From NCBI RefSeq assembly GCF_009917385.1, contig NZ_QWLJ01000002.1, forward strand, positions 62,001-126,000: DNA of 64,000 nucleotides. Reading direction: 5' to 3'. This document shows, piece by piece, positions 35,901-46,220 of this stretch; position 1 is the stretch's first letter, and every line of letters begins with the position of its first letter. Origin of the DNA: Roseburia sp. 1XD42-34. Its GTDB lineage: Bacteria; Bacillota; Bacilli; Bacillales; Amphibacillaceae. The position numbers and the translations under genes are program-made. The notes under the pieces are model-generated. The model searched no databases, was not told the origin of the DNA, and saw nothing but the letters and a program-made list of their open reading frames with translations.

Positions 35901-36496
35901 CCATGTTGAACCATCGGCCAAAACCATGAAACAACGAATGCTAATGGTATCATACATATAAAGCCAATAATAACCACAAGTGCTGAACCTTGAAATACAC
36001 TAAGCACTTCAGGTAATTTGGATTCATACCACTTATTATGAATCCACACTACAATAGCAGCTATAAGGATGGCTCCTATTACACTCATATCAAGTGTTTT
36101 AATACCTGCAATCATAGTTAGACCGCTTGTCCCTCCAACTTCAATAGAGAAATCAACCCCAAATGAACTTCCCCAGAAAGATAAGATGGTTTCTATAAAA
36201 TAATTAAATATAATATAGATGACAAAGGACTCTACTGCAGCTCTTCTTGCAGCGGTTTTCGCTAGTCCTAAAGGGAGAGAAACAGCAAATAATAATGGAA
36301 ATTGATTAAAAATCGCCTATCCACCTTGATACATCATGTACCAAAATTTATACCATATCGTGTTCTCATTAGCGATTGAACCAATGACATCAGGATTAAT
36401 GAATATGGTAGATAAACCTATCATAATCCCCGCGAAAGGCATTAACATCACTGGAACCATCATTGCTCCACCAAACCTCTGTAACTTTTCTATCAT
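35901..36496 (-). pseudogene. PTS EIIC of the glucose/alpha-glucoside family, truncated
   Basis: On the minus strand, ATG at 36496 follows GGAGG by 6 bases. The protein starts EKLQRFGGAMMVPVMLMPFAGI as alpha-glucoside/maltose EIIC proteins do. An in-frame TAG after about 59 codons (MYQGG*AIF) breaks it; the frame then continues through WIHNKWYESKLPEVLSVFQG and SWFWPMVQHG and runs into the family 1 fragment. The rest of IIC and the whole IIB domain are missing. The gene is inactive and was probably cut by repeat-associated rearrangement. Confidence 0.8.
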
Positions 36497-36567
36497 GTCA
36501 GTCCTCCATTCTTGCGTGTGATTTAATTTAGGTATAACACAATTTAAATACCTTGTCAGTATTTATG

Positions 36568-36581
36568 TGAAAACGGGTACA
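36568..36581 (-). promoter_or_regulatory. cre-like site upstream of the EIIC pseudogene
   Basis: TGAAAACGGGTACA on the plus strand matches 13 of 14 positions of the CcpA consensus. It lies about 70 bases upstream of the minus-strand start, as expected for a catabolite-repressed PTS gene. Confidence 0.4.
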
Positions 36582-36944
36582 TAGTTTTAATTTTTGGTAT
36601 TTAGCACAAATCCTGTGATTTTTCACAGGAAAGGTTAAAGATATGTCTTTTAGTTTTTACCTGTACAAAAATAGCCAATGGATACAGACAAAGGAGGAAT
36701 ATTAACTTTAAAAGGACGTAGAATAGGTTGAATATGGTAAGAAGTTGAATAGCTCCACACGACACTCTCTAAAGTAGGAAGTAAAAGAACTAAACCCCGT
36801 TTGTTTCGTGAAAGTAGGGTCATACTCAAAAGAGATACTACCAAATACAGATTGGAGAGTGGAACGCCCAGTACGCATTGATGAGTAAATATTCATTCAA
36901 TGTCTTCGTTAAATATAATTTTAATAAATCTCTTGCATCTCCAG
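36582..36944. other. Intergenic region, unrecognised minus-strand relic possible
   Basis: A small hairpin (CCTGTGATTTTTCACAGG, about 36612) opens this stretch. Minus-strand frames at 36650-36896 read as protein-like pieces (such as SYHIQPILRPFKVNIPPL) split between two frames, which may be a frameshifted relic. I recognise no family. Confidence 0.3.
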
Positions 36945-36994
36945 TTAGGATGTAGGATAAAAATATAACAGTTATAAAAGATAGTGGAGGCGAT

Positions 36995-37358
36995 TAGTGG
37001 ATAATTATTCCATTGAAGAGTTGAGAAAAACAAATCCTTCTATCAGAAAGCAAGTAAACGTTCGAGTTCTGGACATCATTTGTAGACAGAGGATGATATA
37101 CGAAAGCTGCAGAAGATTGTGGTCTTCAAATTTTCAGGGTATAGCTTAAGAGAAATGAAGAGTTAATGAATGATTCCCAAATTTGATAGTGATTTAAACC
37201 AGGCGCTATATGTAGGGGAGAAACAACTAGCAGCGATCAGGAAAGTAGATTTAGATAAATTGGATGTGGAAGCTGTGAAAAACATGACTACTTCACCTTT
37301 TACACAAGAGGAATGGCTTCAGCAAGCAATGGATTATTATGTGACAAAACATTTTTGA
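36995..37358 (+). pseudogene. Decayed copy of the TipA-like merR gene
   Basis: The sequence repeats the gene at 25015-25782 with small deletions and frameshifts: GGATAATTATTCCATTG at the start, the segment for GHRLYTEDDIRKLQKIVVFKF with errors, a large internal deletion, then the TipAS tail as VEAVKNMTTSPFTQEEWLQQAMDYY. The upstream MerR operator is also copied in broken form at about 36933. Similarity continues to about 37450, matching sequence downstream of the osmC gene. No functional product is expected. Confidence 0.85.
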
Positions 37359-37645
37359 CAAATCAAAGATATTAAAAGAGCCTACTTCAATAGTCAGTTA
37401 AAAGTGCTTTTCGTACACCTAGCTTTTGGCTTCATCACTTTGTTAAGCGATGAAGCAATCCCCAATCGATAGAAGTGTCACGATTGTACGTATAAATGTT
37501 GACAATAATAAAATAAATCTTTTATGCAACATTTACATTAATTTAACAATATGTTAACCGTTAATTACTATTGCAGTGATATGTTAAATATGTCGATTTT
37601 CGAAAAAATATGAAGCTTATTATTGCAACGGGGAGTGTGCTTGAA

Positions 37646-40600
37646 GTGAAAAAGAAACTATTTATTTTTGTTCTTATTATCTTTATTTTATTTACGCAGA
37701 TGGGGAGTAATGTAAGGCCGGTTTATGCTGAGGGGGATAAACCAGTAAATCAGGCTCCATCTGCAAACATGGAAGAACCGGCAAATCAGCAACCAAATGA
37801 TGTAGAAACGACAGAGGAAAATGACTTATCAGTAGAGCAACATTCGGAAAATCAGGCGACTGACTCTAAAGAAGAAGAGCAACCTGAACAAGAAGCGATT
37901 TTACAAAAAGAAAAAAGTAAAGATGACATAACAGCACCAGCAGTAAACATGGATAGCAAACAAAAGAGGGAGGAAGTAAAAAGACAGGTTGCAGAGTCTA
38001 GTAAAATGGAGGAAAAGGGGGCTGCCGCGACGGTGAATAAGCCCTATATTGTGTTGGAAGATTTCGAACAGGGGGCTAGGAAGCTGGACGGTTAGCGGAG
38101 CAAGGCATAATAAGGTTGATATTGGAATTTCAAATGAAGTCGTAAGGTTTGATAATCAAGCATTACGATTGGAGTATGATTTTTTAAACACGCAAGGTAC
38201 ATCAGGTATTTATGCATCTTTAGGAGAAAAAATAGAGATCCCGGGAAAACCTAAGAAAATAGGGATGTGGGTTTATGGAGATGGTCATAAACATTGGCTT
38301 AGACAGCAACTTACAGATGCAAATGGGCAAAATTTTAATATCGATTATACAGGTGGTTATCCTAATGGTGTCACATGGGAAGGGTGGAAATATGTAGAGG
38401 CACCCATTCCTGATAATTGGCAAGCTCCTTTTACAATAGGTAGCCAAGCGATTCGTTATATGGCAACAAATGATCAAGCCAAATCAGCTGGGATTATGTA
38501 TATTGATAATATTCGTGCTGTATATGAGGATACAGATGAAGATGTCATCAATCCAACCATTACAAATATTAAACCGGCAAACGGGGAAGTCGCTAATTCT
38601 AACAAACCTGAAATAAGTGCCATTGTAAGTGATGGAGACGGTTTGGGAATTGATCCAAAAAAGATATCTTTAACGATTAATGGCGAACAGGTATCTGCTT
38701 CTTATGATGCTAAAACAGGTTTAGTTTCCTATACACCTCAAAAGGCACTAGCTGAAGGCTTAAATCGGGCTAGAATTGAAGTTTTTGATCAAGCAGGAAA
38801 TCATAAGTTTCAAAGCTGGGAGTTTCATGTTTCTAGTGGTGGGCCAACGTTTACATGGAGAGGACCAGATAAAATTTATGCTGGTTCGAGCTTTGAAGTT
38901 GATGTCACGATGCAACATGCTAAAGCATTAAGCGGGACGAAGTTGATTTTAACATATGACAGTAATTTATTAAAGCTTCACAATGAAACAGGTGTAAAGG
39001 CAAAGGCTATCATTCCTGAAAAATTACAGCAAGCTGTTGTAGAGAACAGTGTCAATGAAGAGACGGGGGAAATCATTTTAGAATGGGGTAACCTAGAAGA
39101 TGTAATTCTGTCAGATGATGAGGTGCTTGCAACATTAAGATTTAATGTAGGTATTGATGCAGCTGGAGGATTCGAAATTGCACTAGCCGAAGGAACACAA
39201 ACATTTGTAGATGATGCGATCGGTACCATACCGTTTTATGCAAATGCTTATAAAAATAAGATCTCTCAGCCATTAGTGCTAAGTATTGAAGGGAAATCAC
39301 TTCATACACCAAGTACCATGAAGGTGGTAGATCAAGAAGGTAACCCGGTTGGAGGAGCTAAGATCGATATTTTAGGAGATCAAAAACTTATTCAAGTGAA
39401 AAAACGAACACATATTTATAAAGGTGGAAGCGGGATAGCTGGGGAGCCTTTCCAGATAGTTGAAGCAGGTACATATATTCCTGTTGCTAAGACACCAAAT
39501 GAAGGCTTTGATTTTTATCGGATTTATATGCCAGATGGTCAACAGCGTTATTTTCATGTGCCAAAGGATGATGTAGAGGAAGTGGATTGGAGCTCGCTCT
39601 TAAATCTGACCCGAGCGAATGGAGAAACGAAAACAAATTTACTTACATTGTCCCAAATTTCATTAAAGTTACAAGCAAGTAAAGGAAAATTAGTCAGTCA
39701 GGTACTTTCATTTAAAGTTTTACCTCAACTTGGAGATCAAGTACCTAAAAAGGTCACATTAACTTGGACAAAAGACCCGAAAACGACACAGCATGTAACG
39801 TGGCGGACAAATACCACTGCTTTAAATCCTGTTTTGGAAGTAGTGGCCAAAGGAGATAAAGCGGGCTTTGATAGTGAACATGTACTACGTTTTAAAGCAG
39901 ATACAAAATTAGTTTCGGATGAAGCGGGCGAGTTTTTACAGCATAATGCAGAAGCAACTAAATTAACCCCTAGTACGAAGTATCAATACAGAGTGGGGGA
40001 TGGTACGGAGAAAGTGTGGAGTGAAGTAAGTACATTTACAACAGAGAGTGCATCGAATGATGATCCATTTCGATTCTTACTATTTACAGATACACAAGCA
40101 TATGACCAAGCTGGCTTTGCATTATGGACAAAATTGTATGAAACTGCTTTAGAAAAATTTCCGGATACTAAATTTTCCGTTCATGGCGGAGACATTGTAG
40201 AAGAAGGAAATAGACTGGCACAATGGGACGAATTTCTAACTGCATCTGAAGGACTGGTTAATAAAGTTCCTTTTATGGCGATAATGGGTAACCATGACGT
40301 ATATGGAAATGGAGAAAATACGTATAAAACTTTATTCCCCTATCCTAAGAATGGTCCAAAGGGTAAGGAAAATTTTGTTTATTCCTTTGATTATGGGAAT
40401 GTACGATTTATTATGCTGAATTCTGAGTTTGGTGTAAAGGATATGGAAGAGCAACAAGCATGGATTAAAGAAGAAGTTAAAAACTCTGATAAGCTATGGA
40501 ATATTGCTGTCTTCCACCGTCCGCCATATAAAAGTAATCCGAAAAGAGGTACGGATGCAACTATTGAAACTTTTGCACCGGTTTTAGAAGGAGTGGGTGT

Positions 40601-41297
40601 GGATTTAGTTTTAACGGGTCATGATCATGCTTACATGCGGACTTACCCAATGAAGGATGGAAAACCGCAGAAGGATGGTAAAGGTACGCCGTATATAATT
40701 GGTGGATCAGCAGGACCAAAATTTTATCCTGGGGAGAAACAAGCGTATGTTGATGTGCTTTATGCAGAAGAAAAACAAGTCTACACTTCTTTAGCAGTAA
40801 ATAAAAATGAAATTAAAGTGGAAGCATATACAACGGATAACGAATTAGTTGATTCCCATACGTTCACCAAGCAGCTTGTGGAGAAACCAGAAGAACCAGG
40901 TGAACAAGAAAAACCAACCGATCCAGAGGAAAAGCCTGAGCAGCCGGAAACAGAGGAAAGACCAGGAGAAATGGAGCAGAAACCGGGAGATGAGCAAGAA
41001 AAAGATTCGAAGGGATCTGTAGAGAAACCGGGGAAAGACTCGCAAAAGCAAGCAACAGAACCTGAAAAGCCAGAAGATGAACCAAAGCGTCCGGAAGGTA
41101 CTGCTATTAATATAGAGGACAACAGCACAGGATCAGATGGCAAACAAATGAATCCAACTAAGCAAAGTGAAGCTGAACGTACAGAAACAAGCAAACTCCC
41201 AAATACTGCAACCTCTATTTATAACTGGTTGGCGCTGGGAATACTAGTGTTACTAATTGGAGTAGTGCTATACCTTCGCTTGCGAAAAGCTTCTTAG
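37646..41297 (+). pseudogene. LPXTG-anchored metallophosphoesterase, one frameshift
   Basis: GTG 37646 has GGGGAG 10 bases upstream. A signal peptide (KKKLFIFVLIIFILFTQMG) is followed by an acidic spacer. The frame breaks at a run of five G at 38071-38075; removing one G restores FEQGLGSWTVSGAR and a frame open to 41297. Then come a beta-sandwich carbohydrate-binding-like domain (about 38090-38520), a cohesin-like domain (38840-39260), a purple-acid-phosphatase-type Fn3 (39745-40050) and a calcineurin-like phosphoesterase (40065-40860: FTDTQ, HGGDIVEEG, GNHDVYG, GHDHAYMRT). A Pro-Glu-Lys linker, LPNTA at 41196-41210, a membrane segment and RLRKAS end it. The mature product would be sortase-anchored. 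All metal-site motifs are present. It may be mutated, phase-variable or misread at the G run. Confidence 0.85.
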
Positions 41298-41361
41298 TAA
41301 AAAATAGTATGATAAGGTTTATAAACTAATTCAAGAGAACTTGTTAGATGCTTTTCATCCG

Positions 41362-41400
41362 AAGCCACTAAGATCAACTGATTGATTTTAGTGGCTTTTA
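41362..41400 (+). terminator. Terminator of the phosphoesterase gene
   Basis: AAGCCACTAA pairs with TTAGTGGCTT, extended inside by ATCAA/TTGAT, and is followed by TTATCTTTT. It lies 65 bases after the stop. Confidence 0.8.
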
Positions 41401-41743
41401 TCTTTTAAAAGAAAATAATGTTGGATTGAATTCGTCCGCTGTATATTCTAACGGGCATTGAAACCCTCAAGGGATCGCCGGAGACAATAAAGGCAAGTTG
41501 TACAGTTTGATGATATTGACGTCGTGGGGCGAGTTGTTGTGTCAAAGAGAAATATCGGATATCTTTGTCAGAAAAGCTGACTAGTAATGTCGTGAATGAA
41601 AGGAATTAGCAAACGGTATATGCTAGAGAGCGGAAATGTATACCGCTAATTACGGTAAAATGATTCATATCTTGCTTACAGGTGCTAAAATAACTTGTAT
41701 GGTAATGAAGATGTAACGCTCCTGCTTTAGAGGAGGTCTGTTT
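41401..41743 (+). other. Intergenic region before the scrK relic
   Basis: No gene, RNA or repeat is recognised. The last bases (GAGGAGGTCTG before ATG 41744) are a ribosome binding site retained for the decayed fructokinase copy. Confidence 0.4.
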
Positions 41744-42375
41744 ATGTTAATTGGAGCGATCGAAGCACTTGGCGTAGGAATGTTTGGTGCTGTTAACTTA
41801 GATAGAAAAAGCGAGAAGTATAGTACCGTTTTAAATACACCGCAAATAAAACGGCGCCACTACACAATACTTGAAAAGCTTGAAAAAGATTATAAAATTC
41901 CTGTTTACTTGGACACAGATGTAAATGCAGCTTGCCTTGGTGAGTATCACTATGGTGCTGGTAAACAGGTGGAAGTTTCCTATATATGACAGTGTGGACT
42001 GGCATTAGTGCCGGGTTTGTTGTACGAGGAGAAATTTTTCAAGGTAGGACTCATCCGGAAATGGGAGATATTTTAATGAAGCAACACTCAGATGATTTAT
42101 TTGCTGGGAGCTGCCCAAGCCATGGTCCTTGTTTAGAAGGTCTTGCTTCAGGTACAGCAATAGAAAAACGATACATGAAGGCAGATCTTCTGGCAGAACA
42201 TAATTACATATGGGAAATAGAAACATATTATTTAGCTCAGGCGTTAATGAATTATTACGTTATCCTTTCACCAGAAAAAATGATACTTGGCGGTGGGGTC
42301 ATGAAGCGGGTCAAGCTTTACACTATGATCCGTAAACAATTTATGAAGCTATTAAATGACTACATGGGTAGATGA
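41744..42375 (+). pseudogene. Decayed fructokinase copy
   Basis: The first codons equal those of scrK (LIGAIEA), then about 46 codons are deleted between two GAAGC repeats, joining to LGVGMFGAVNLDRKS. A frameshift at about 41975 splits the rest into a second frame starting VWTGISAGFVVRGEIFQG and ending LLNDYMGR. The ATP-binding N-terminus is lost, so it cannot be active. It is followed by a cutC relic, repeating the gene order at 31815-35713. Confidence 0.88.
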
Positions 42376-42546
42376 GTTGATTGTCGCTCCTAGTTGGAAG
42401 ATGAGCAAGGAGTAAAGGTGGCGAGATTGCCTTAGCTGTAAAGCAAGAATTGTAAACTAGATGGTGAAACGGGATTGTTTACTTCACTCGTATGATTCGT
42501 TATAAATACACTTGGAATAACGTTGAAAAGGAGTTTGAAAAACAAA

Positions 42547-42862
42547 ATGGAGTTAGAATTGATTGTACAAAATAAACAGGACGCGATACAGGCTGAGAAG
42601 TTAGGAGCTGTTCGATTAGAACTTGTTACTGCTATACAGGAAGGTGGATGAACACCAAGTTTTGGGACGATGAAGTCAGTTATTGAAAGTGTCAATATTC
42701 CTGTTCAAGTTATGCTCCGCCCTCATAGTAACCATTTTTTTATAAAGAAGAGGGGTTTGCAGTTATTTATGAGGATATTAACGCACTGCGAAGTTTGCAA
42801 TGTAATCGGATCGTATTTGGGGCATTAAATGAGGACCGCACGATTAATGAACATATGTTGAA
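42547..42862 (+). pseudogene. Decayed cutC copy, 5' part
   Basis: The sequence starts ELELIVQNKQDAIQAEKLG as in cutC, has an in-frame TGA after AIQEGG, a frameshift near 42735, and breaks off after the block for FGALNEDRTINEHML. Upstream bases at about 42525-42546 copy the last codons of the M17 aminopeptidase, so that gene was also part of the duplicated block and was deleted. Confidence 0.85.
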
Positions 42863-43336
42863 TTTGTCGGTTGGTTTTGCACATCTATTTTTTCCTATAA
42901 AAGTATTATTGGGATACCATGAAGTGGATTAGTGACTTTTATTATGGATTAATTGCGTTTTGATTTATATCTTGTACTAAGCAATAATATTTTTAAAACA
43001 TCTGCAGTACAAACATTAAATGAAATAGCTTCTTCGCAGTATTGAAAAAATAGATGATAGCATAGGAGGTTTTACGTCCAGTGGTGGACATGATACCATT
43101 TCTATATGTGAGTCACCTTGGCAACTTGACTCATAAATCATGCCCGCCGAGGCTCTATGTCAAAACGATTTCGATTCTAACTTTGGCTATACTACCAACA
43201 TTAAAAATCAAGAAGTCATTAAGTAAAATATGTAAGGAGTTTTCAATGAAAAAACATAGATAATCTATTATTATAAAAGAAGACCAGAATGAACCCTAGG
43301 TGGAATTGTAGGCATAATTACTAAACCTTTTTTTAA
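42863..43336 (+). other. Intergenic stretch without a supported gene
   Basis: A 60-codon frame at 43081-43263 has no family features, though an AAGGAG precedes a six-codon reading frame at about 43246. I see no repeat or structured RNA here. Confidence 0.35.
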
Positions 43337-43504
43337 CAACTTCAAGAACGAGGGGATAAAATCTTACTGGGGAGGGATGAGATTTTATATTTGTTTGATT
43401 TTGGAGATGAGTGGAAGTTCAATATAAGTGAAAAAACAAACGAAGGAAGAGAGGATAAGGCTACTATTATAGAGGGAAGTGAATTAACTGAACAATATTA
43501 TTAA
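43337..43504 (+). pseudogene. Plasmid pRiA4b ORF-3-like domain, C-terminal fragment
   Basis: A 55-codon frame with no start codon encodes QERGDKILLGRDEILYLFDF and then GDEWKFNISEKTNEG. The Y-x-FDFGDEW pattern is typical of the pRiA4b ORF-3/IS1096 TnpR-like family. The N-terminal part is missing or shifted. It precedes a zinc-ribbon TPR gene by 75 bases and may once have been its operon partner. Confidence 0.5.
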
Positions 43505-43579
43505 AGGATAAAATCTTCTAATTACTTAGTATTGTTAGACAACAAATGAATACATCAAAATGAGAGGTATGTTTTAAAT

Positions 43580-44620
43580 ATGTCTAAAGCACAAATTAAT
43601 CCTAAATTAATTCGATTATTAACTCATACATCGAGAGCAGATATTCCTGATTCGCCAACCAGGTCATGGTTACCGGGAAAATACGCTATGACGGTATATA
43701 AGCAAAGAGACCAGGTAAAACGAAAGTTCCCCGAAAACCATTTAATGCTTACATGTAATAGCTGTGGGCGTAAAGGTAAATATGATGTGGGGATGATGGT
43801 TATAAATCCTGAACTAGATAACATGACTGACAACATACAAACTACAGGGTATTTTCGTTGCAAACATTGTAATGAAGCTGGAGATTGGACACTGCCAAAT
43901 GAATTTTATTTGAGATCTACATGGGGTCTTATAGCCGAAAATATGGATGGGGATTTTCCTATGGAGAGTATTTGTACAGTTGGGGAAAATCGCTTATATG
44001 ATGGTAGCAAGCACATTTTTACTTCAGATGCCGAGGCTCATTTATTAAATCTACTTGAAAAAGACCCTTCTGATGCTTATATATGGAACCGGCTTGGGAA
44101 TATATATGATAAAGGAGGGCGTCCCGAGTTAGCTGTAAGTGTGTTAGAACATTCTATTGGTTTAGATATTTATCAAACAGAATCGTATTATACCTTGGCT
44201 AATTTATTATTTGAAATAACGGAATACGAGGAAGCCGCTTCTTACTTCAGAAAAGCGCTTGTCACCGCATGTGAATATGACAAGTTGGACGCAAAAAGTC
44301 TAAGAGATGCTTTGGCTGTGTGTTTAGAAAAACTATTTTACCTGTATCAACATTCAGATGGAAAAATTTCTTTTGTTCCTACAGACGAAGAAAGAGAAGC
44401 TACTAGTACATCAGTTCCAACTCCAAACAAGGAATTTTATTATTTGGACACCGAGATTGAAGTGTTCCCTGGTGACCCCCAGTCTTTTTATCCATTTGCA
44501 GAAATGTATATGGGGAAAATGGCTAATCGAATTCCTAAACGTGATAGAGCATGGGAGAGACCAAACGTTAAAAAAAGGATAAAAGCGAAAAAACGTCATA
44601 AACGTACAAAACGGAAGTGA
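43580..44620 (+). CDS. Zinc-ribbon TPR protein
   Basis: The 346-residue protein has a CxxC pair in LTCNSCGRKG (near residue 56) and another in FRCKHCNEAG (near 92), which together form a zinc-ribbon-like site. Tetratricopeptide repeats follow at about 145-245 (DAYIWNRLGNIYDKGGRPEL, ESYYTLANLLFEITEYEEA). The C-terminal 25 residues are highly basic (KKRIKAKKRHKRTKRK). It has no signal peptide. The architecture suggests a nucleic-acid or protein scaffold, but the function is unknown. AGAGGT lies upstream of the ATG. Confidence 0.65.
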   Translation: MSKAQINPKLIRLLTHTSRADIPDSPTRSWLPGKYAMTVYKQRDQVKRKFPENHLMLTCNSCGRKGKYDVGMMVINPELDNMTDNIQTTGYFRCKHCNEAGDWTLPNEFYLRSTWGLIAENMDGDFPMESICTVGENRLYDGSKHIFTSDAEAHLLNLLEKDPSDAYIWNRLGNIYDKGGRPELAVSVLEHSIGLDIYQTESYYTLANLLFEITEYEEAASYFRKALVTACEYDKLDAKSLRDALAVCLEKLFYLYQHSDGKISFVPTDEEREATSTSVPTPNKEFYYLDTEIEVFPGDPQSFYPFAEMYMGKMANRIPKRDRAWERPNVKKRIKAKKRHKRTKRK

Positions 44621-44787
44621 TTTTCTTATACAGGATATAGTGTTTATCCCGTCTATTACTATAAGTAAATTTCCTTTGCAAGAAACTACTGATGAAAGGT
44701 TAAGTAATGAGACGGACTATTAGTATAATATAATATTTTAGTAAGCCAAGGTGGAAAAATCATTGTTTAAAGCCTTACTCTCCTCTA

Positions 44788-44907
44788 TTTATCCCGCATG
44801 TAGGATACCGTAAGCTTCCCGCTTCGAAATATTGTGTTGATGCAAAAGGTCTAAGTGGGAGAAAACGGCATCTAAATGCGTTAGGTCATACCCTTATGGT
44901 ACTGGAT
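44788..44907 (+). repeat. Family 2 repeat, copy B (right end missing)
   Basis: TTTATCCCGCATGTAGGATACCGTAAG and the AAAAGGTCTAAGTGGGAGAAAACGGCATCTAAATGC block match copies at 33293 and 46221. The right-end hairpin is absent. The remaining parts of 44621-44978 have no gene and carry the ribosome binding site of the RpiR regulator. Confidence 0.75.
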
Positions 44908-44978
44908 AGGTTACACTTGACTAGACAAAAAAATGAAGGTGAAGTAGACGAAACAAAACGTTGGATGGGAGGGTAGAA

Positions 44979-45827
44979 ATGGATCATATTTGGGGAAAAA
45001 TAAAGGAAGAGCAAGCCAATTTTACAACAGGTTTAAAAAAGACAGCAGCTTTTTTTCATAAAGATCCAAAATTTTTCGCAGTGCATTCTGCTGCGCAAAT
45101 AGGACAGCAAGCAGGCGTGAGTGAAACAACGGTTATTCGTTTTACGCATAAACTTGGATATGTTGGCTTTAGTGATTTTCAACAAGATGTGCAGCAATTA
45201 CTTCTTCAGCGAAGTAGTTTGATGGATTATGTGGAAACGAAAAAATTAGATCAGGAAAATGCTACTCCTTTTAAAAGAGTGATGTATCACGATGTAGAAA
45301 ATATAATACGGATTTCGAAAAGCATAGAAGAGGCTGATTTAGAAAAGGCTGTTACGGTACTAGCGTCAGCTGATCGGGTACTAGTAGCAGGGATTCGCTC
45401 ATCTCATGCACTCGCAAGCTGGTTTGCGTTTGCCTTAGATCTTGTCATTGGCAATACAAGGCTGTTTCAAAATCAAATGGATGATATATTACTCCGAGTA
45501 AATGAGTTGACAGATAAAAGTGTTTTGATTGTTTTTTCATTTCACCGGTATGCAAAGGAAACATTGCGAATCGCGAAATTGGCTAAACAACAAGGAGTAT
45601 ATGTGATAGCTTTTACGGATTCTCCATTCTCGCCGATTACAGACTTTTCAGATCTTTCGTTATGTGTGCAACTAAATGTAAAATCCACGCTAGATGCAGC
45701 GCCAGTTGTGGTATCCTTAATGAATAGCATTGTTTCCAACCTATCTCTTCAAAATGCTGAAACTTTTCAAGCAAGAGTAAAACAATTTGATGGATTGAAA
45801 GCAGATGATTTTTTTCAAAACGGATAA
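44979..45827 (+). CDS. MurR/RpiR family transcriptional regulator
   Basis: ATG 44979 follows GGGAGGG by 5 bases and gives 282 residues. The N-terminal HTH_6 domain has AAQIGQQAGVSETTVIRFTHKLGYVGFSDFQ. The C-terminal SIS domain (about residues 115-255: VLVAGIRSSHALASWFAFAL) binds sugar phosphates. No intact sugar gene is adjacent; neighbours are repeats and decayed genes, so its regulon may have been lost or lies elsewhere. Confidence 0.87.
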   Translation: MDHIWGKIKEEQANFTTGLKKTAAFFHKDPKFFAVHSAAQIGQQAGVSETTVIRFTHKLGYVGFSDFQQDVQQLLLQRSSLMDYVETKKLDQENATPFKRVMYHDVENIIRISKSIEEADLEKAVTVLASADRVLVAGIRSSHALASWFAFALDLVIGNTRLFQNQMDDILLRVNELTDKSVLIVFSFHRYAKETLRIAKLAKQQGVYVIAFTDSPFSPITDFSDLSLCVQLNVKSTLDAAPVVVSLMNSIVSNLSLQNAETFQARVKQFDGLKADDFFQNG

Positions 45828-45954
45828 AGTTAGATTTGGTAGAGAATCCAGCTTATGAAGGAAAACACGTTCTATATATAGGGGGATGCTCAGCTTTTGT
45901 CGTTCCTTACTTGAGGCTTTCCCGAAGCGGGTACCTTACATGTTTTTGTGCGGA

Positions 45955-46219
45955 GATAAGAAAGTATAAAAATTTTGGCTTATGAGTACCGATATAACGG
46001 AATAGCCACGTCCGGCGCATGAGCCCAGCAACTAGGCAACTTCCCGAAAGTGCCCTACGATAAGTCATCATTGGTTCGTGGTTAAGAGGAAGGCCGACTA
46101 AAAACGGGCTTGCCGCTCAGGCGTCGGCATACCCTTGGTTTTAGTGGCATGATTCCTAAAACTTTAGTTGCGTCGTTCCAGTTGCTACGTTGCTAAACGG
46201 GCGCTTGCGTCTTTGTTCT
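45955..46219 (+). repeat. Family 1 interspersed repeat, copy B
   Basis: The element begins GATAAGAAAGTATAAAAATT and ends CGCTTGCGTCTTTGTTCT. It is full length and closely matches copy A (29966-30225), including AGGAAGGCCGACTAAAAACG and the GATTCCTAAAACTTTAGTTG block. The arms CCGGCGCATGAGCCCAGCAAC and GTTGCTAAACGGGCGCTTGC are complementary. Confidence 0.82.
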
Positions 46220-46220
46220 A

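Noticed and set aside
37610..37645. ATG at 37610 as start of the phosphoesterase
   Set aside because: It has no ribosome binding site and would put extra residues before the signal peptide; GTG 37646 with GGGGAG fits better.
40781..41194. Long minus-strand frame opposite the phosphoesterase linker
   Set aside because: It is the complement of a low-complexity Pro-Glu-Lys linker and has no ribosome binding site or domain.
43081..43263. 60-codon frame between the cutC relic and the pRiA4b fragment
   Set aside because: No ribosome binding site, no domain and atypical composition.
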